From positions 186,001 through 250,000 of the forward strand of contig JBMNMS010000002.1 of NCBI GenBank assembly GCA_050953445.1: a DNA stretch of 64,000 nt, given 5' to 3'. Below are positions 35,766-44,110 of the stretch, piece by piece (position 1 is the first letter of the stretch; the number at the start of each line of letters is the position of its first letter). The notes below the pieces were generated by a model. That model made no database searches, was not told where the DNA came from, and saw only the letters and a list, made by a program, of their open reading frames with translations. The stretch is from JBMNMS01 sp050953445. Its GTDB lineage: Bacteria > Bacillota > Clostridia > Peptostreptococcales > Anaerovoracaceae. Made by a program: the position numbers and the translations under genes.

Positions 35766-37244
35766 TTGAAAAGTATAAATATATATGAGAGCATTGCAGA
35801 AAGAACAGGAGGCAGTGTCTATGCGGGGGTAGTAGGTCCTGTCAGATCGGGGAAATCGACTTTCATAAAAAGATTTATGGATCTTATGGTTCTTCCAAAT
35901 ATGGCAGATATCTATGAAAGGGAAAGGGTCAGGGATGAGTTGCCGCAAAGCGGAAGCGGGAGAACTATAACCACGACAGAGCCAAAGTTCATACCCCCGG
36001 AAGCGGCTGAATTGATCCTTGATGAAAACTTAAAATTTAAGGTTCGTTTAGTGGATTGCGTAGGGTATATGATCCCCGGAGCCGTTGGTCATCTGGAGGA
36101 GGGGCTGCCACGCATGGTTAATACTCCTTGGCATGAGCAGAAAATTCCCTTTGAAGAAGCGGCTGAGATAGGAACAAGGAAGGTTATATCCGACCATTCC
36201 ACCATCGGTATATTAGTTACCACCGATGGTACAATAGGCGATTTATCCAGGGAAGAGTACCTTGTAGCGGAGGAAAGGGTTGTAAAGGAATTAGCTGAAC
36301 AGGATAAACCCTATATTATAGTGCTTAATTCCACAGAACCGGAAGGGGACAAAGCGATTGAACTTGCAAAAATGCTGGAAAAAAAGTATAACGTTCCTGT
36401 TTTGGCAACGAATTGTGCGAAAATGAGGGTTGACGATGTGGAGAATATTCTAAGACACCTACTTTATCAATTCCCCCCATCCGAAATAGAATTTTATTTG
36501 CCGACATTTCTTGATGGCCTTCCCAAAGACCATTCCATCAAGACCGCTATACTAAACGATATTAAAGATTTTAGCCTTGGATTTGAAAACATAAGGGATA
36601 TTAAGGATGGTGTGGTTCAATTAGCTGATGGGCAAATTCTGAAAAAGGTTACAGTACGAGAGATGGACTTGGGAACCGGTGCCATAGCAGTGGAAATGGA
36701 GGCATCTGATGGGCTGTTTTACCAGGTAATAGGTGAAATTATGGGTTGTCAGATTAGAAATGATGGACATTTCTTCGAAGTTATTAGGGATTATTCCCAG
36801 GCTAAAAAGGCCTATGAAAAACTGGCCAGTGCCATGGTACAGGTTGAGACTGAAGGCTATGGAATAGTTCAGCCTGAACTCGGCGATATGATTTTGGAAG
36901 AACCGGAAATTTTTCAACAGGGAAACAAATTTGGAGTACGTTTAAAGGCACAAGCACCGTCGCTGCATATTATCAAGACCAGTGTAAGCACGGAGGTTGC
37001 ACCTGTCGTTGGGAGTGAAAGCCAAAGTGAGGATCTGATAAACTATCTTTTAGATGAGTTCGAAAGTGATCCGAGCAGGATTTGGAATACAAATATATTT
37101 GGAAAATCCCTGCAAGAGATGGTAACCGAACAGATGGAAAGCAAACTCACAAGCGTACCCGAATCCATCAGAATCAAGCTGCAAAAATCTTTACAAAAAG
37201 TTTCCGATGAGGGAAGGGAGCATATGATTTGTTTGGTACTTTAG
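35766..37244 (+). CDS. spoIVA: Stage IV sporulation protein A
   Basis: 492 residues, the usual length. SpoIVA is an ATPase that polymerises on the outer forespore membrane as the base of the spore coat. P-loop GPVRSGKST (about 23-31), the conserved DCVGYMIPGA switch region, HSTIGILVTTDG, and a conserved C-terminal localisation region. TTG start with GGGAGG seven bases upstream. The sigma-E promoter expected for this gene is not clear to me in the 130-base upstream gap. This gene shows that the organism belongs to an endospore-forming lineage. Confidence 0.97.
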   Translation: MKSINIYESIAERTGGSVYAGVVGPVRSGKSTFIKRFMDLMVLPNMADIYERERVRDELPQSGSGRTITTTEPKFIPPEAAELILDENLKFKVRLVDCVGYMIPGAVGHLEEGLPRMVNTPWHEQKIPFEEAAEIGTRKVISDHSTIGILVTTDGTIGDLSREEYLVAEERVVKELAEQDKPYIIVLNSTEPEGDKAIELAKMLEKKYNVPVLATNCAKMRVDDVENILRHLLYQFPPSEIEFYLPTFLDGLPKDHSIKTAILNDIKDFSLGFENIRDIKDGVVQLADGQILKKVTVREMDLGTGAIAVEMEASDGLFYQVIGEIMGCQIRNDGHFFEVIRDYSQAKKAYEKLASAMVQVETEGYGIVQPELGDMILEEPEIFQQGNKFGVRLKAQAPSLHIIKTSVSTEVAPVVGSESQSEDLINYLLDEFESDPSRIWNTNIFGKSLQEMVTEQMESKLTSVPESIRIKLQKSLQKVSDEGREHMICLVL

Positions 37245-37245
37245 T

Positions 37246-37686
37246 CTATCCTGCCCCGGGCTCCCATTTAAAGGCGATAACACCTGCAATCATTAAAGCC
37301 AGCCCTATCCATTTTGTCCAAAGGAAGGGGATTCTATCAGTGCCCAGCCATCCAAAAGCATCTATTGCTGCCGCTACAAGCAGCTGGGATATTAGAATTA
37401 TGGAAATAGCATAGGTGGGACTTAAATTTCCTATGGCTAACATAACCGTTATGGTTATAATAAAACCTAAAAGACCACCCATCCAATAAACTTTATTGAC
37501 CTGAGTTATGGCGGAAAAATCCCCCTTCCTTAACAGCCAAAGGGCCACAGCCCCAAAAATGAAAGCTGTTCCCTGAACAAAGGCGTTGGATTCGTAAAGG
37601 CCTATTCGTTCACTTAAACGTGTGTTTATAACCCCTTGCAAACTCATTGCTGCTCCAGCGGCAATACTCATAATGATTCCGAGCAT
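37246..37686 (-). CDS. YdcZ/DUF606-family small membrane transporter
   Basis: 146 residues, about five membrane helices. The N terminus (AAGAAMSLQGVINTRLSE) and the later GLLGFIITITVMLA match the DMT-superfamily DUF606 proteins. The family includes drug/metabolite permeases, but no substrate is established. The start at 37686 has GAGGGG upstream. It follows trpB in the same direction with a hairpin between them. Confidence 0.82.
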   Translation of the reverse strand: MLGIIMSIAAGAAMSLQGVINTRLSERIGLYESNAFVQGTAFIFGAVALWLLRKGDFSAITQVNKVYWMGGLLGFIITITVMLAIGNLSPTYAISIILISQLLVAAAIDAFGWLGTDRIPFLWTKWIGLALMIAGVIAFKWEPGAG

Positions 37687-37692
37687 GAAAAT

Positions 37693-37735
37693 CACCCCTC
37701 ATATTCATATTATTTCTAATATGTTACAAGGGGTG
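37693..37735 (-). promoter_or_regulatory. Hairpin that covers the ribosome site of the YdcZ-like gene
   Basis: CACCCCT (37693-37699) and AGGGGTG (37729-37735) can pair, with an inner CATATT/AATATG stem. In the minus-strand message the 3' arm of this stem contains the GAGGGG ribosome site of the gene at 37686. It could limit translation, or act as an inefficient terminator after trpB. Confidence 0.5.
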
Positions 37736-37752
37736 CTTTTTATACAGCTATT

Positions 37753-38991
37753 CTATTTTAAGAATTTTTCACCATATCCATAGTTTTCGATGACATAATC
37801 CATATCCTTGTCTCCTCTCCCTGACAGATTTACCAGGACTGCTTTTGGGTTATCCTTTTCTCTGGCCATCTTAATGGCATAGGCCAAGGCATGTGCGCTT
37901 TCGATAGCAGGGATTATCCCTTCGTAGCGACTGAGCAGGAAGAATGCCTCCATGGCCTCCTCATCTGTGGCGTAGGCATAATTTACCCGTCCTAATTCGT
38001 GGAGAAAAGCATGTTCCGGCCCCACAGATGGATAGTCAAGGCCGCTTGCCGCTGAGTAAACCGGAGCCGGCTCTCCCTCTTCGTCCTTCAACATGATGCT
38101 CTCGAAGCCATGCATAACTCCTCTTTCCCCATAGGTTATGCTCGCCGCATGTTCACCCTGCTTGTGGCCTTTACCCATGGGCTCAATGCCATAGATTTCC
38201 ACGGGTTCGTCAAGAAATGCGGAAAAGAATCCGATAGAGTTACTTCCTCCTCCAACGCATGCCACTATGCTATCGGGTAGTATTCCTGTCATCTTGATGA
38301 ATTGACTTTTAGCTTCTTCACCCACCACCATCTGGAAATCTCTTACCATAAGTGGGAAAGGGTGGGGGCCTACAACAGAACCTATGCAGTAAATGGCATT
38401 TTTATACTCGTTCATATATGCCTCAAAGGCCCCATCCACGGCCTCCTTTAGTGTTCTAAGACCGTGGGTTACCGGAATAACTCTGGCTCCAAGCAGCTTC
38501 ATCCGGGACACATTGGGAGCCTGTTTGGCCACATCCACCTCACCCATATAAATGTCACATTCCAGGCCAAAATATGCTGCCGCAGTGGCGAGGGCAACAC
38601 CATGCTGACCTGCCCCTGTTTCAGCAATAAGTTTCTTCTTGCCAAGATATTTTGCCAAAAGTCCTTCCCCCATACAATGATTCAGCTTATGGGCTCCGGT
38701 GTGATTCAAATCCTCCCTTTTCAAATAGATCTGGGTAGTTCCTAATTTTCTTGAAAGGCGTTCACAATGATATACCGGGGTAGGTCTGCCTTGAAACTCC
38801 CTACGAATTCGTCTTAGCTCGCTGATAAACTGTGCAGAATGGCAGATGGTCAAATATGCCTCCGTAATTTCCTCAAAGGCTGGAATCAATTGAGGGGGGA
38901 GGTAGCTGCCTCCGTAGGTGCCAAAGCGCCCCTCCTTGTCGGGATAATCCCTTAAATAAGTTTTGAAATCCACATCATAATTCTTTTTCAT
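37753..38991 (-). CDS. trpB: Tryptophan synthase beta-like protein (orphan TrpB)
   Basis: 412 residues, PLP fold type II. The PLP lysine is in HTGAHKLNH, the catalytic Glu in ETGAGQHG, the phosphate loop in GGGSNSIG, and the C-terminal SGRGDKDM is present. It condenses indole with serine. No trpA or other trp gene is in the window, and the COMM-region HSISAG-type block reads YSAASG, so it may act alone on free indole. Its leader is a tryptophan T-box, which supports the pathway. AAAGGAG precedes the ATG. Confidence 0.9.
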   Translation of the reverse strand: MKKNYDVDFKTYLRDYPDKEGRFGTYGGSYLPPQLIPAFEEITEAYLTICHSAQFISELRRIRREFQGRPTPVYHCERLSRKLGTTQIYLKREDLNHTGAHKLNHCMGEGLLAKYLGKKKLIAETGAGQHGVALATAAAYFGLECDIYMGEVDVAKQAPNVSRMKLLGARVIPVTHGLRTLKEAVDGAFEAYMNEYKNAIYCIGSVVGPHPFPLMVRDFQMVVGEEAKSQFIKMTGILPDSIVACVGGGSNSIGFFSAFLDEPVEIYGIEPMGKGHKQGEHAASITYGERGVMHGFESIMLKDEEGEPAPVYSAASGLDYPSVGPEHAFLHELGRVNYAYATDEEAMEAFFLLSRYEGIIPAIESAHALAYAIKMAREKDNPKAVLVNLSGRGDKDMDYVIENYGYGEKFLK

Positions 38992-39077
38992 TTTGATTTC
39001 TCCTTTCGATTCATTCTAATGCATTTGGTAATAACGAAAGGGCTACTCTCTGCATATATGGAGAGGCGATCCCAAAT

Positions 39078-39362
39078 AAAAAAACGCCTATCCTGTTACA
39101 AGGACAAGCGTTTGCCTGCGGTACCACCTTGTTTGCTATACTCAAATAGTATAACCTCTTTGCAGAGTGCTAACACACCCTTAGCCCGATAACGCCGGCT
39201 CAAGCGTCGCAGCTACTGGAATAGAATTCTTTCGCATTGCCCTCAGGGGCCCATTTATCGCCTCCGCATCCATCCGGCTTACACCATCCCGGATTCGCTA
39301 TTGACCGATTTTGCGATTTTACTTCCCCGTCTACGGTTTATAGAACAATGTTAGCATTAACG
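39078..39362 (-). promoter_or_regulatory. T-box riboswitch with Trp specifier, upstream of trpB
   Basis: In the minus-strand message, stem I has a GGGG/CCCC base, the AGTA bulge, TCGC/GCGA upper helix, and the ATGGTGTAAGCC distal motif. The 3' side of the specifier loop reads TAAA-TGG-G, so the codon is TGG (complement at 39251-39253). The T-box GGTGGTACCGC is the complement of 39118-39128. A terminator follows, AAACGCTTGTCC pairing with GGATAGGCGTTT and a T run (39078-39113). Uncharged tRNA-Trp would allow readthrough into trpB. Together with the promoter this explains the whole 400-base gap. Confidence 0.93.
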
Positions 39363-39376
39363 AAAAGGGCTGTCAA
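39348..39376 (-). promoter_or_regulatory. Promoter of the trpB T-box transcript
   Basis: On the minus strand TTGACA (complement of 39371-39376) and TAACAT (complement of 39348-39353) with a 17-base spacer, directly upstream of T-box stem I. Confidence 0.75.
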
Positions 39377-39396
39377 TAAAAATTTAAAATTAATTA

Positions 39397-40857
39397 TTAA
39401 AGCAGGTCGGAAAGCAGCCTTGAAATTGATTCCTTAAACTTTATTACAATAGATCGGTTTCGATATTTTTGCTTTGTTAATTCTTCAGATTCCACCATGT
39501 CCGATTCAAAAATTGCTTCCAGTTTGTAGACATCTGCCATATCGTAGATGAAGGCATTAGCCTCGAAGTTTAATTCAAAGCTCCGTATATCAAAATTGGC
39601 GGATCCAACTGAAGCCACCTCGCCATCCACACAAAGTGTTTTTGCGTGAAGGAAACCATTGTTATAGATATATATTCGCGCCCCCGCATTAAGCAATTCT
39701 CCTACGTAAGAGTATGTTGCCCAGTAAACGAACATATGGTCCGGCATACAAGGAATCATTATTCTAACATCTACACCGGAAAAAATGGCATTTTTAAGGG
39801 ACTCCATTATGCTGGCATCCGGGACGAAATAGGGTGTTTGTATATATATATTTTTTTTGGCGGATGAAATCATTTTCAAATAGGCCTGTTTTATTTCTGA
39901 GCGAGGGGAATCAGGACCGCAGGATACGATTTGAACCCCCGTAGTTCCCATTTGCATATTTTCACTGTAGTATGCCGCAGATAAAAAGACTTCCTCCTTT
40001 GATGCGAATCGCCAGTCAAGAAGAAATCTGGCATTTATGTCCTGAACACTGCTTCCCGTAATTCTCAAATGGGTGTCTCGCCAGTTTCCAAATTTCTTCT
40101 TTTTACCGACATATTCATTGCCAACATTAAAGCCACCGATATAGCCTATTTCACCATCAATAATAACCATTTTACGATGGTTTCTATAATTTAGCTTTAT
40201 ATGGAAGTACTTAAATTTAGGTGGAAAGAAAAATGCGTATTTCCCTCCGGCTCTTTTGAATTTTATCAGGTGACGGTCACTGAGTTGCCTACCCCCCATG
40301 GCATCTATAAGAAGTCTAACCTCCACACCTTCACGCGCTTTTTCGGTCAGGGCATCTATTAGTGACCTGCCCACTGTATCATTTTTTACTATATAATACA
40401 TTACATTAATGGTGTGAGTGGCATTTTTAATATCCAATAAAAGGCTATCGAACTTATGTGAGCCATGTGTAAATATGGAAAGTCTATTATCCTGCGTAAA
40501 GAAGGAACCACCGTAGGTCTGGTTTAAAAGTATCATATCCTTCCACTTCCTGGCCTCAGGATTCCCAAATACAAACTGGCGATTTTTCATGCTGTTTATC
40601 TGTTCCTGAAGGGAGGTGTCGATAAAAGTATGCTCGAAGTTCGTTAGCTGAAAGATTTTTTTCCTAGCCATATTTTGTGATAGAAGGGCATATAAAAGAA
40701 TCCCTACACCGGGTATCATGAATAATATTAAAATCCATGCTAACGTAGCTGAAGGGTTTTTTCTTTCCAGAAATATAATGGTAAAGGCTATTACTATGCT
40801 TATGGCATAGGTTGCCGTAATTATATTTGATAAGCTAAGCCATGAAGGAAGAATCAT
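39397..40857 (-). CDS. cls: Cardiolipin synthase (phospholipase D type)
   Basis: 486 residues. Two N-terminal membrane segments (about 10-30 and 38-60), then two PLD half-sites: HRKMVIIDG and HAKTLCVDG, each followed by a conserved Gly/Asn pattern. It joins two phosphatidylglycerols into cardiolipin. trxA lies directly upstream in the same direction, nine bases before. Confidence 0.95.
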   Translation of the reverse strand: MILPSWLSLSNIITATYAISIVIAFTIIFLERKNPSATLAWILILFMIPGVGILLYALLSQNMARKKIFQLTNFEHTFIDTSLQEQINSMKNRQFVFGNPEARKWKDMILLNQTYGGSFFTQDNRLSIFTHGSHKFDSLLLDIKNATHTINVMYYIVKNDTVGRSLIDALTEKAREGVEVRLLIDAMGGRQLSDRHLIKFKRAGGKYAFFFPPKFKYFHIKLNYRNHRKMVIIDGEIGYIGGFNVGNEYVGKKKKFGNWRDTHLRITGSSVQDINARFLLDWRFASKEEVFLSAAYYSENMQMGTTGVQIVSCGPDSPRSEIKQAYLKMISSAKKNIYIQTPYFVPDASIMESLKNAIFSGVDVRIMIPCMPDHMFVYWATYSYVGELLNAGARIYIYNNGFLHAKTLCVDGEVASVGSANFDIRSFELNFEANAFIYDMADVYKLEAIFESDMVESEELTKQKYRNRSIVIKFKESISRLLSDLL

Positions 40858-40866
40858 TGCACACTC

Positions 40867-41190
40867 TTATAGCAAAGCATCCAATCTGTTTTCCAAAGCT
40901 GGCTGGGCAAGACCGCCTGTGACACGGTCTACTATTTCACCATCCTTTATGAAAAAGAGGGTGGGTATGCTCATGACTCTGTTAGATATGGCCAATTTAC
41001 GGTTGGCATCGATATTAAGCTTGCATATCTTAATTTTCCCAACATACTTGTCAGCTACGGCCTCGAGAACCGGGGACAGCGCCTGGCAAGGTCCGCACCA
41101 GTCAGCATAAAAATCAACCAATACGGGAATGGATGATTTTAGTGCTTCATTTTCGTAGTTTTCTTCGGTTAAATTGATGATGTTAGACAT
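40867..41190 (-). CDS. trxA: Thioredoxin
   Basis: 107 residues, the normal size. Active site WCGPC (about 29-33), cis-Pro in MSIPTLFF, and the conserved DFYADWC strand. General disulfide reductant. AAAAGGAG is upstream of the ATG. It is divergent from glyA, with about 200 bases between starts. Confidence 0.96.
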   Translation of the reverse strand: MSNIINLTEENYENEALKSSIPVLVDFYADWCGPCQALSPVLEAVADKYVGKIKICKLNIDANRKLAISNRVMSIPTLFFIKDGEIVDRVTGGLAQPALENRLDALL

Positions 41191-41329
41191 GGTTAAAAAC
41201 TCCTTTTGAATAATTATTCAATGATTTTCAAAACGATGTAATTCATATACAAAGTGAACTATTAAGCAATAGTTTTTCCATAGTATATCATAGATTGCGG
41301 TAGAAAACATCATTTTTTAGCAAAACACC

Positions 41330-41358
41330 TTGAAGAAAAACCCGTATTCCGTTATAAT
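41330..41358 (+). promoter_or_regulatory. Sigma-A promoter of glyA
   Basis: TTGAAG at 41330-41335 and TATAAT at 41353-41358, spacer 17, 35 bases before the glyA ATG. Confidence 0.75.
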
Positions 41359-41393
41359 ACAAGCGAATTTATATAGTGAAAGGAATAAACAGC

Positions 41394-42632
41394 ATGAATT
41401 TTACAAGCCTTGAAAAAACAGACCCTGTTTTATATGAAATGATACAAAGAGAAGCCCATCGACAAGGAAATAAAATCGAATTGATCGCTTCTGAAAACTT
41501 TACCTCTAAGGCCGTAATGGAAGCTACCGGAAGTGTTTTAACGAACAAATATGCTGAAGGATATCCGGGGAAAAGATATTATGGTGGATGTGAACATGTG
41601 GATGAGGTTGAGGATTTGGCCAGGGAACGTGGCAAGGCTTTATTCTCCGCGGAATGTATCAATGTTCAGCCTCATTCAGGATCAAGTGCAAATTTTGCCG
41701 TATATACTGCTGTGTTAAACCATGGGGACACTGTCTTAGGAATGGATCTGTCTAATGGGGGACACTTAACCCATGGCAGCCCTGTAAATTTTTCCGGTAT
41801 AAATTACAACTTTATCGATTACAAGGTGGATCCGGGAACGGGTTTAATTGATTTTGATCAGATAAGAGATCTTGCAAAAAAGCATAGACCTAAAATGATC
41901 GTCGCAGGATACAGCGCCTACCCCAGAGTTATCGAAACTAAATATTTCAGGGAAATCGCAGATGAAATAGACGCAATCCTTATGGTAGACATGGCTCATT
42001 TTGCTGGACTGGTGGCAGCAGGAGTCCATCCCAATCCCGTGGAACATGCGCATATTGTTACTACCACAACCCATAAAACCTTGCGAGGGCCAAGAGGGGG
42101 AGCGATCCTCAGTACGGAGGAATACGGAAAAAAAATTGACAAAGCTGTATTCCCTGGAATACAGGGGGGCCCTTTAATGCATGTTATTGCTGCAAAGGCC
42201 GTATGTTTTCACGAAGCTGCACAACCGGAATTTGTCGAATATCAAAAGAAAGTAATTTCTAACGCTTCCGCTTTTGCTCAATCCCTTATAAGTAGGGGAT
42301 TTGATTTGGTCTCTGGAGGTACAGATAACCATCTTGTTCTGCTCAATGTAATGTCAAAGGGATTGACAGGCAAGGAGGCGGAGAGGCTTTTAGACGATTG
42401 CAATATAACAACGAATAAAAATACCATACCCAATGATCCCAACGGACCCTTCATTACGGGAGGAATAAGGATGGGGTCTGCTGCAATGACTACGAGGGGT
42501 TTTGAGCCCTGTGATTTTGATAAGGTGGCAGAGGCTATTTCCCTTGTCCTTTCGCAACCTGAGGATAAGGCTGTTGAAGAAAAGGTCAAGTCCATAGTCA
42601 AGGAGCTATGTGATAGTCATCCTCTATATTAA
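41394..42632 (+). CDS. glyA: Serine hydroxymethyltransferase
   Basis: 412 residues, PLP fold type I. The PLP lysine is in TTTHKTLRGPRGG, with conserved YPGKRYYGG, QPHSGSSAN and DMAHFAGLVAAG. It converts serine and THF to glycine and methylene-THF. ATG 41394 has GAAAGGA upstream. Confidence 0.98.
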   Translation: MNFTSLEKTDPVLYEMIQREAHRQGNKIELIASENFTSKAVMEATGSVLTNKYAEGYPGKRYYGGCEHVDEVEDLARERGKALFSAECINVQPHSGSSANFAVYTAVLNHGDTVLGMDLSNGGHLTHGSPVNFSGINYNFIDYKVDPGTGLIDFDQIRDLAKKHRPKMIVAGYSAYPRVIETKYFREIADEIDAILMVDMAHFAGLVAAGVHPNPVEHAHIVTTTTHKTLRGPRGGAILSTEEYGKKIDKAVFPGIQGGPLMHVIAAKAVCFHEAAQPEFVEYQKKVISNASAFAQSLISRGFDLVSGGTDNHLVLLNVMSKGLTGKEAERLLDDCNITTNKNTIPNDPNGPFITGGIRMGSAAMTTRGFEPCDFDKVAEAISLVLSQPEDKAVEEKVKSIVKELCDSHPLY

Positions 42633-42639
42633 AACTTAA

Positions 42640-42675
42640 CAGGGGTAAGTGCTGTAACAACAACACTTACCCCTG
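42640..42675. terminator. Bidirectional hairpin between glyA and the LysM gene
   Basis: CAGGGGTAAGTG and CACTTACCCCTG form a perfect 12-bp stem with a 12-base loop, lying between two convergent genes. The T runs are short on both sides. Confidence 0.75.
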
Positions 42676-42699
42676 TCTAATTTGATAATATCTAAGTTT

Positions 42700-43143
42700 C
42701 TACGGCATTTTAGGTGAAAATACGGGTTGAGGAACGGGAACAGGGGATATGGGGCCGGTGGGAATGCATAGGGTTTCTCCAATCTGTAGATTATAAGGAT
42801 CAACCTCTGGATTAGATGCAATCAGGGCATCTAAAGTGACATTATGCCGCTTTGCAATCATGTATAGGGTATCACCTTCCACTATTACATGGTTAATGCC
42901 TTCACACCTGTGGGATTGAGACATTGGCTCCGGAATGCAGATTTTTTGACCGATTTTAAGGGAATAGGGATTAAACACGCGATTTGCTTGCATCAGAATT
43001 GGGACAGGAACCTTGTATCTTTGGGATAGCGAATAAAGAGTATCGCCTGATTCGACTGTATGCACAGACTTACACTCATAGCGATTAGGTAAAATGTGAC
43101 CATTTGGATAAACCCAATGGTCTGTTTGTGGAAAGTCATTCAT
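42700..43143 (-). CDS. Protein with two LysM domains
   Basis: 147 residues. Two LysM repeats at about 27-71 and 83-127, each with the pattern V-x-x-GDTLY-x-(I/L)-(A/S)-x-(R)(Y/H) and an end IPxP/IPTG. A proline-rich tail follows. There is no signal peptide, as is common in spore-coat or cortex-bound LysM proteins such as SafA-type factors. It may bind spore peptidoglycan from the mother cell side; that is an inference. Confidence 0.88.
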   Translation of the reverse strand: MNDFPQTDHWVYPNGHILPNRYECKSVHTVESGDTLYSLSQRYKVPVPILMQANRVFNPYSLKIGQKICIPEPMSQSHRCEGINHVIVEGDTLYMIAKRHNVTLDALIASNPEVDPYNLQIGETLCIPTGPISPVPVPQPVFSPKMP

Positions 43144-43209
43144 AATTTAATAATCACCTCTTGCAAATTGAGGTAATGCCTCAATGTATTTTGTATCAGT
43201 ATATTTTAA

Positions 43210-43237
43210 GTGACAATATTTTGTGATAAACTATCAT
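43210..43237 (+). promoter_or_regulatory. Candidate promoter of the M50 protease gene
   Basis: GTGACA at 43210-43215 and TATCAT at 43232-43237, spacer 16. Moderate match. Confidence 0.4.
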
Positions 43238-43267
43238 CCATATAGTTAAATAGAAGGAGCATATCGG

Positions 43268-43984
43268 TTGAAACGTTTTTTTAATAATCCCCTTGCAATA
43301 TTTCTAATCATATTTATGGTATATAAGGCCTTTATGGGAGGACGCTACGATAATCCTATGGATTGGATTATGGAAATGATGTACCTGTTACCGGGAATAG
43401 TGATAGGGCTTTCTTTTCATGAATTTGCACATGCATTTGCCGCCTGTCTCTGCGGGGATGAAACACCAAGGCTTCAGGGAAGGGTAACACTAAATCCGAT
43501 GGCACATATAGACCCCATAGGATTCATTGCCCTGTTTCTGATTGGATTCGGTTGGGGAAGACCGGTTGAAATAAACCCCGGCAACTTTAAAAAACCGAGG
43601 GTGCAGGAGCTTATTGTCGCATTAGCAGGGGTGGTTACAAATCTCCTTATAGCATTGATGCTTACCGGTCTTCTAAGGATTTTATATCAATTTCAATTGA
43701 CGTTCATGTTGTCGGAAATGGGGACAATTATACATGAAATAATAATTCATGGGATACAGATTAATATTATTCTTATGATTTTCAATCTTTTGCCTATTCC
43801 TCCTCTGGATGGTTTTAATGTGATTACACAGATATTTAATCTCAGAAACACCCGGTTGTATTATGAAATTTATGATAAAGGCTTTTTGATTCTCATGATT
43901 TTTATAATCTTCAATCTGACGGGAAGAATTCTTTGGCCCATATTTAATTTTGTGTATGGCAATCTAATCAATTTATTTTTTTAA
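43268..43984 (+). CDS. Site-2 protease family (M50) membrane metalloprotease
   Basis: 238 residues with about five membrane segments. The zinc site is HEFAHAFAA in a membrane helix and the third ligand is in LLPIPPLDGF. This short, PDZ-less type (YwhC/FJA-like group) is common in Bacillota; its substrates are mostly unknown. TTG start with GAAGGAG upstream. The sigma-K processing protease SpoIVFB is a relative, but that assignment is not supported here. Confidence 0.88.
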   Translation: MKRFFNNPLAIFLIIFMVYKAFMGGRYDNPMDWIMEMMYLLPGIVIGLSFHEFAHAFAACLCGDETPRLQGRVTLNPMAHIDPIGFIALFLIGFGWGRPVEINPGNFKKPRVQELIVALAGVVTNLLIALMLTGLLRILYQFQLTFMLSEMGTIIHEIIIHGIQINIILMIFNLLPIPPLDGFNVITQIFNLRNTRLYYEIYDKGFLILMIFIIFNLTGRILWPIFNFVYGNLINLFF

Positions 43985-44001
43985 AAAACTTTTAGAATTT
44001 T

Positions 44002-44028
44002 TTAGCACTCTCACAACGAGAGTGCTAA
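44002..44028 (+). promoter_or_regulatory. CIRCE operator (HrcA binding site) of clpB
   Basis: A perfect match to the CIRCE consensus: TTAGCACTC, nine bases, GAGTGCTAA. It precedes the clpB promoter, so clpB is under HrcA heat-shock control. Confidence 0.95.
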
Positions 44029-44035
44029 AAAATTG

Positions 44036-44064
44036 TTTACTTTTTGGTAAATAGAGTGCATAAT
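44036..44064 (+). promoter_or_regulatory. Candidate promoter of clpB
   Basis: TTTACT at 44036-44041 and CATAAT at 44059-44064, spacer 17, lying just after the CIRCE element. Alternative -10 choices overlap by a few bases. Confidence 0.5.
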
Positions 44065-44110
44065 ATATGTGTAGGTATGAAACATAGATACCAAAAGGGG
44101 GTGTTTTAAT

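Noticed and set aside
39237..39437. A 66-codon open frame on the plus strand inside the T-box region
   Set aside because: The region is explained by the conserved T-box structure on the other strand; the frame shows no family resemblance.
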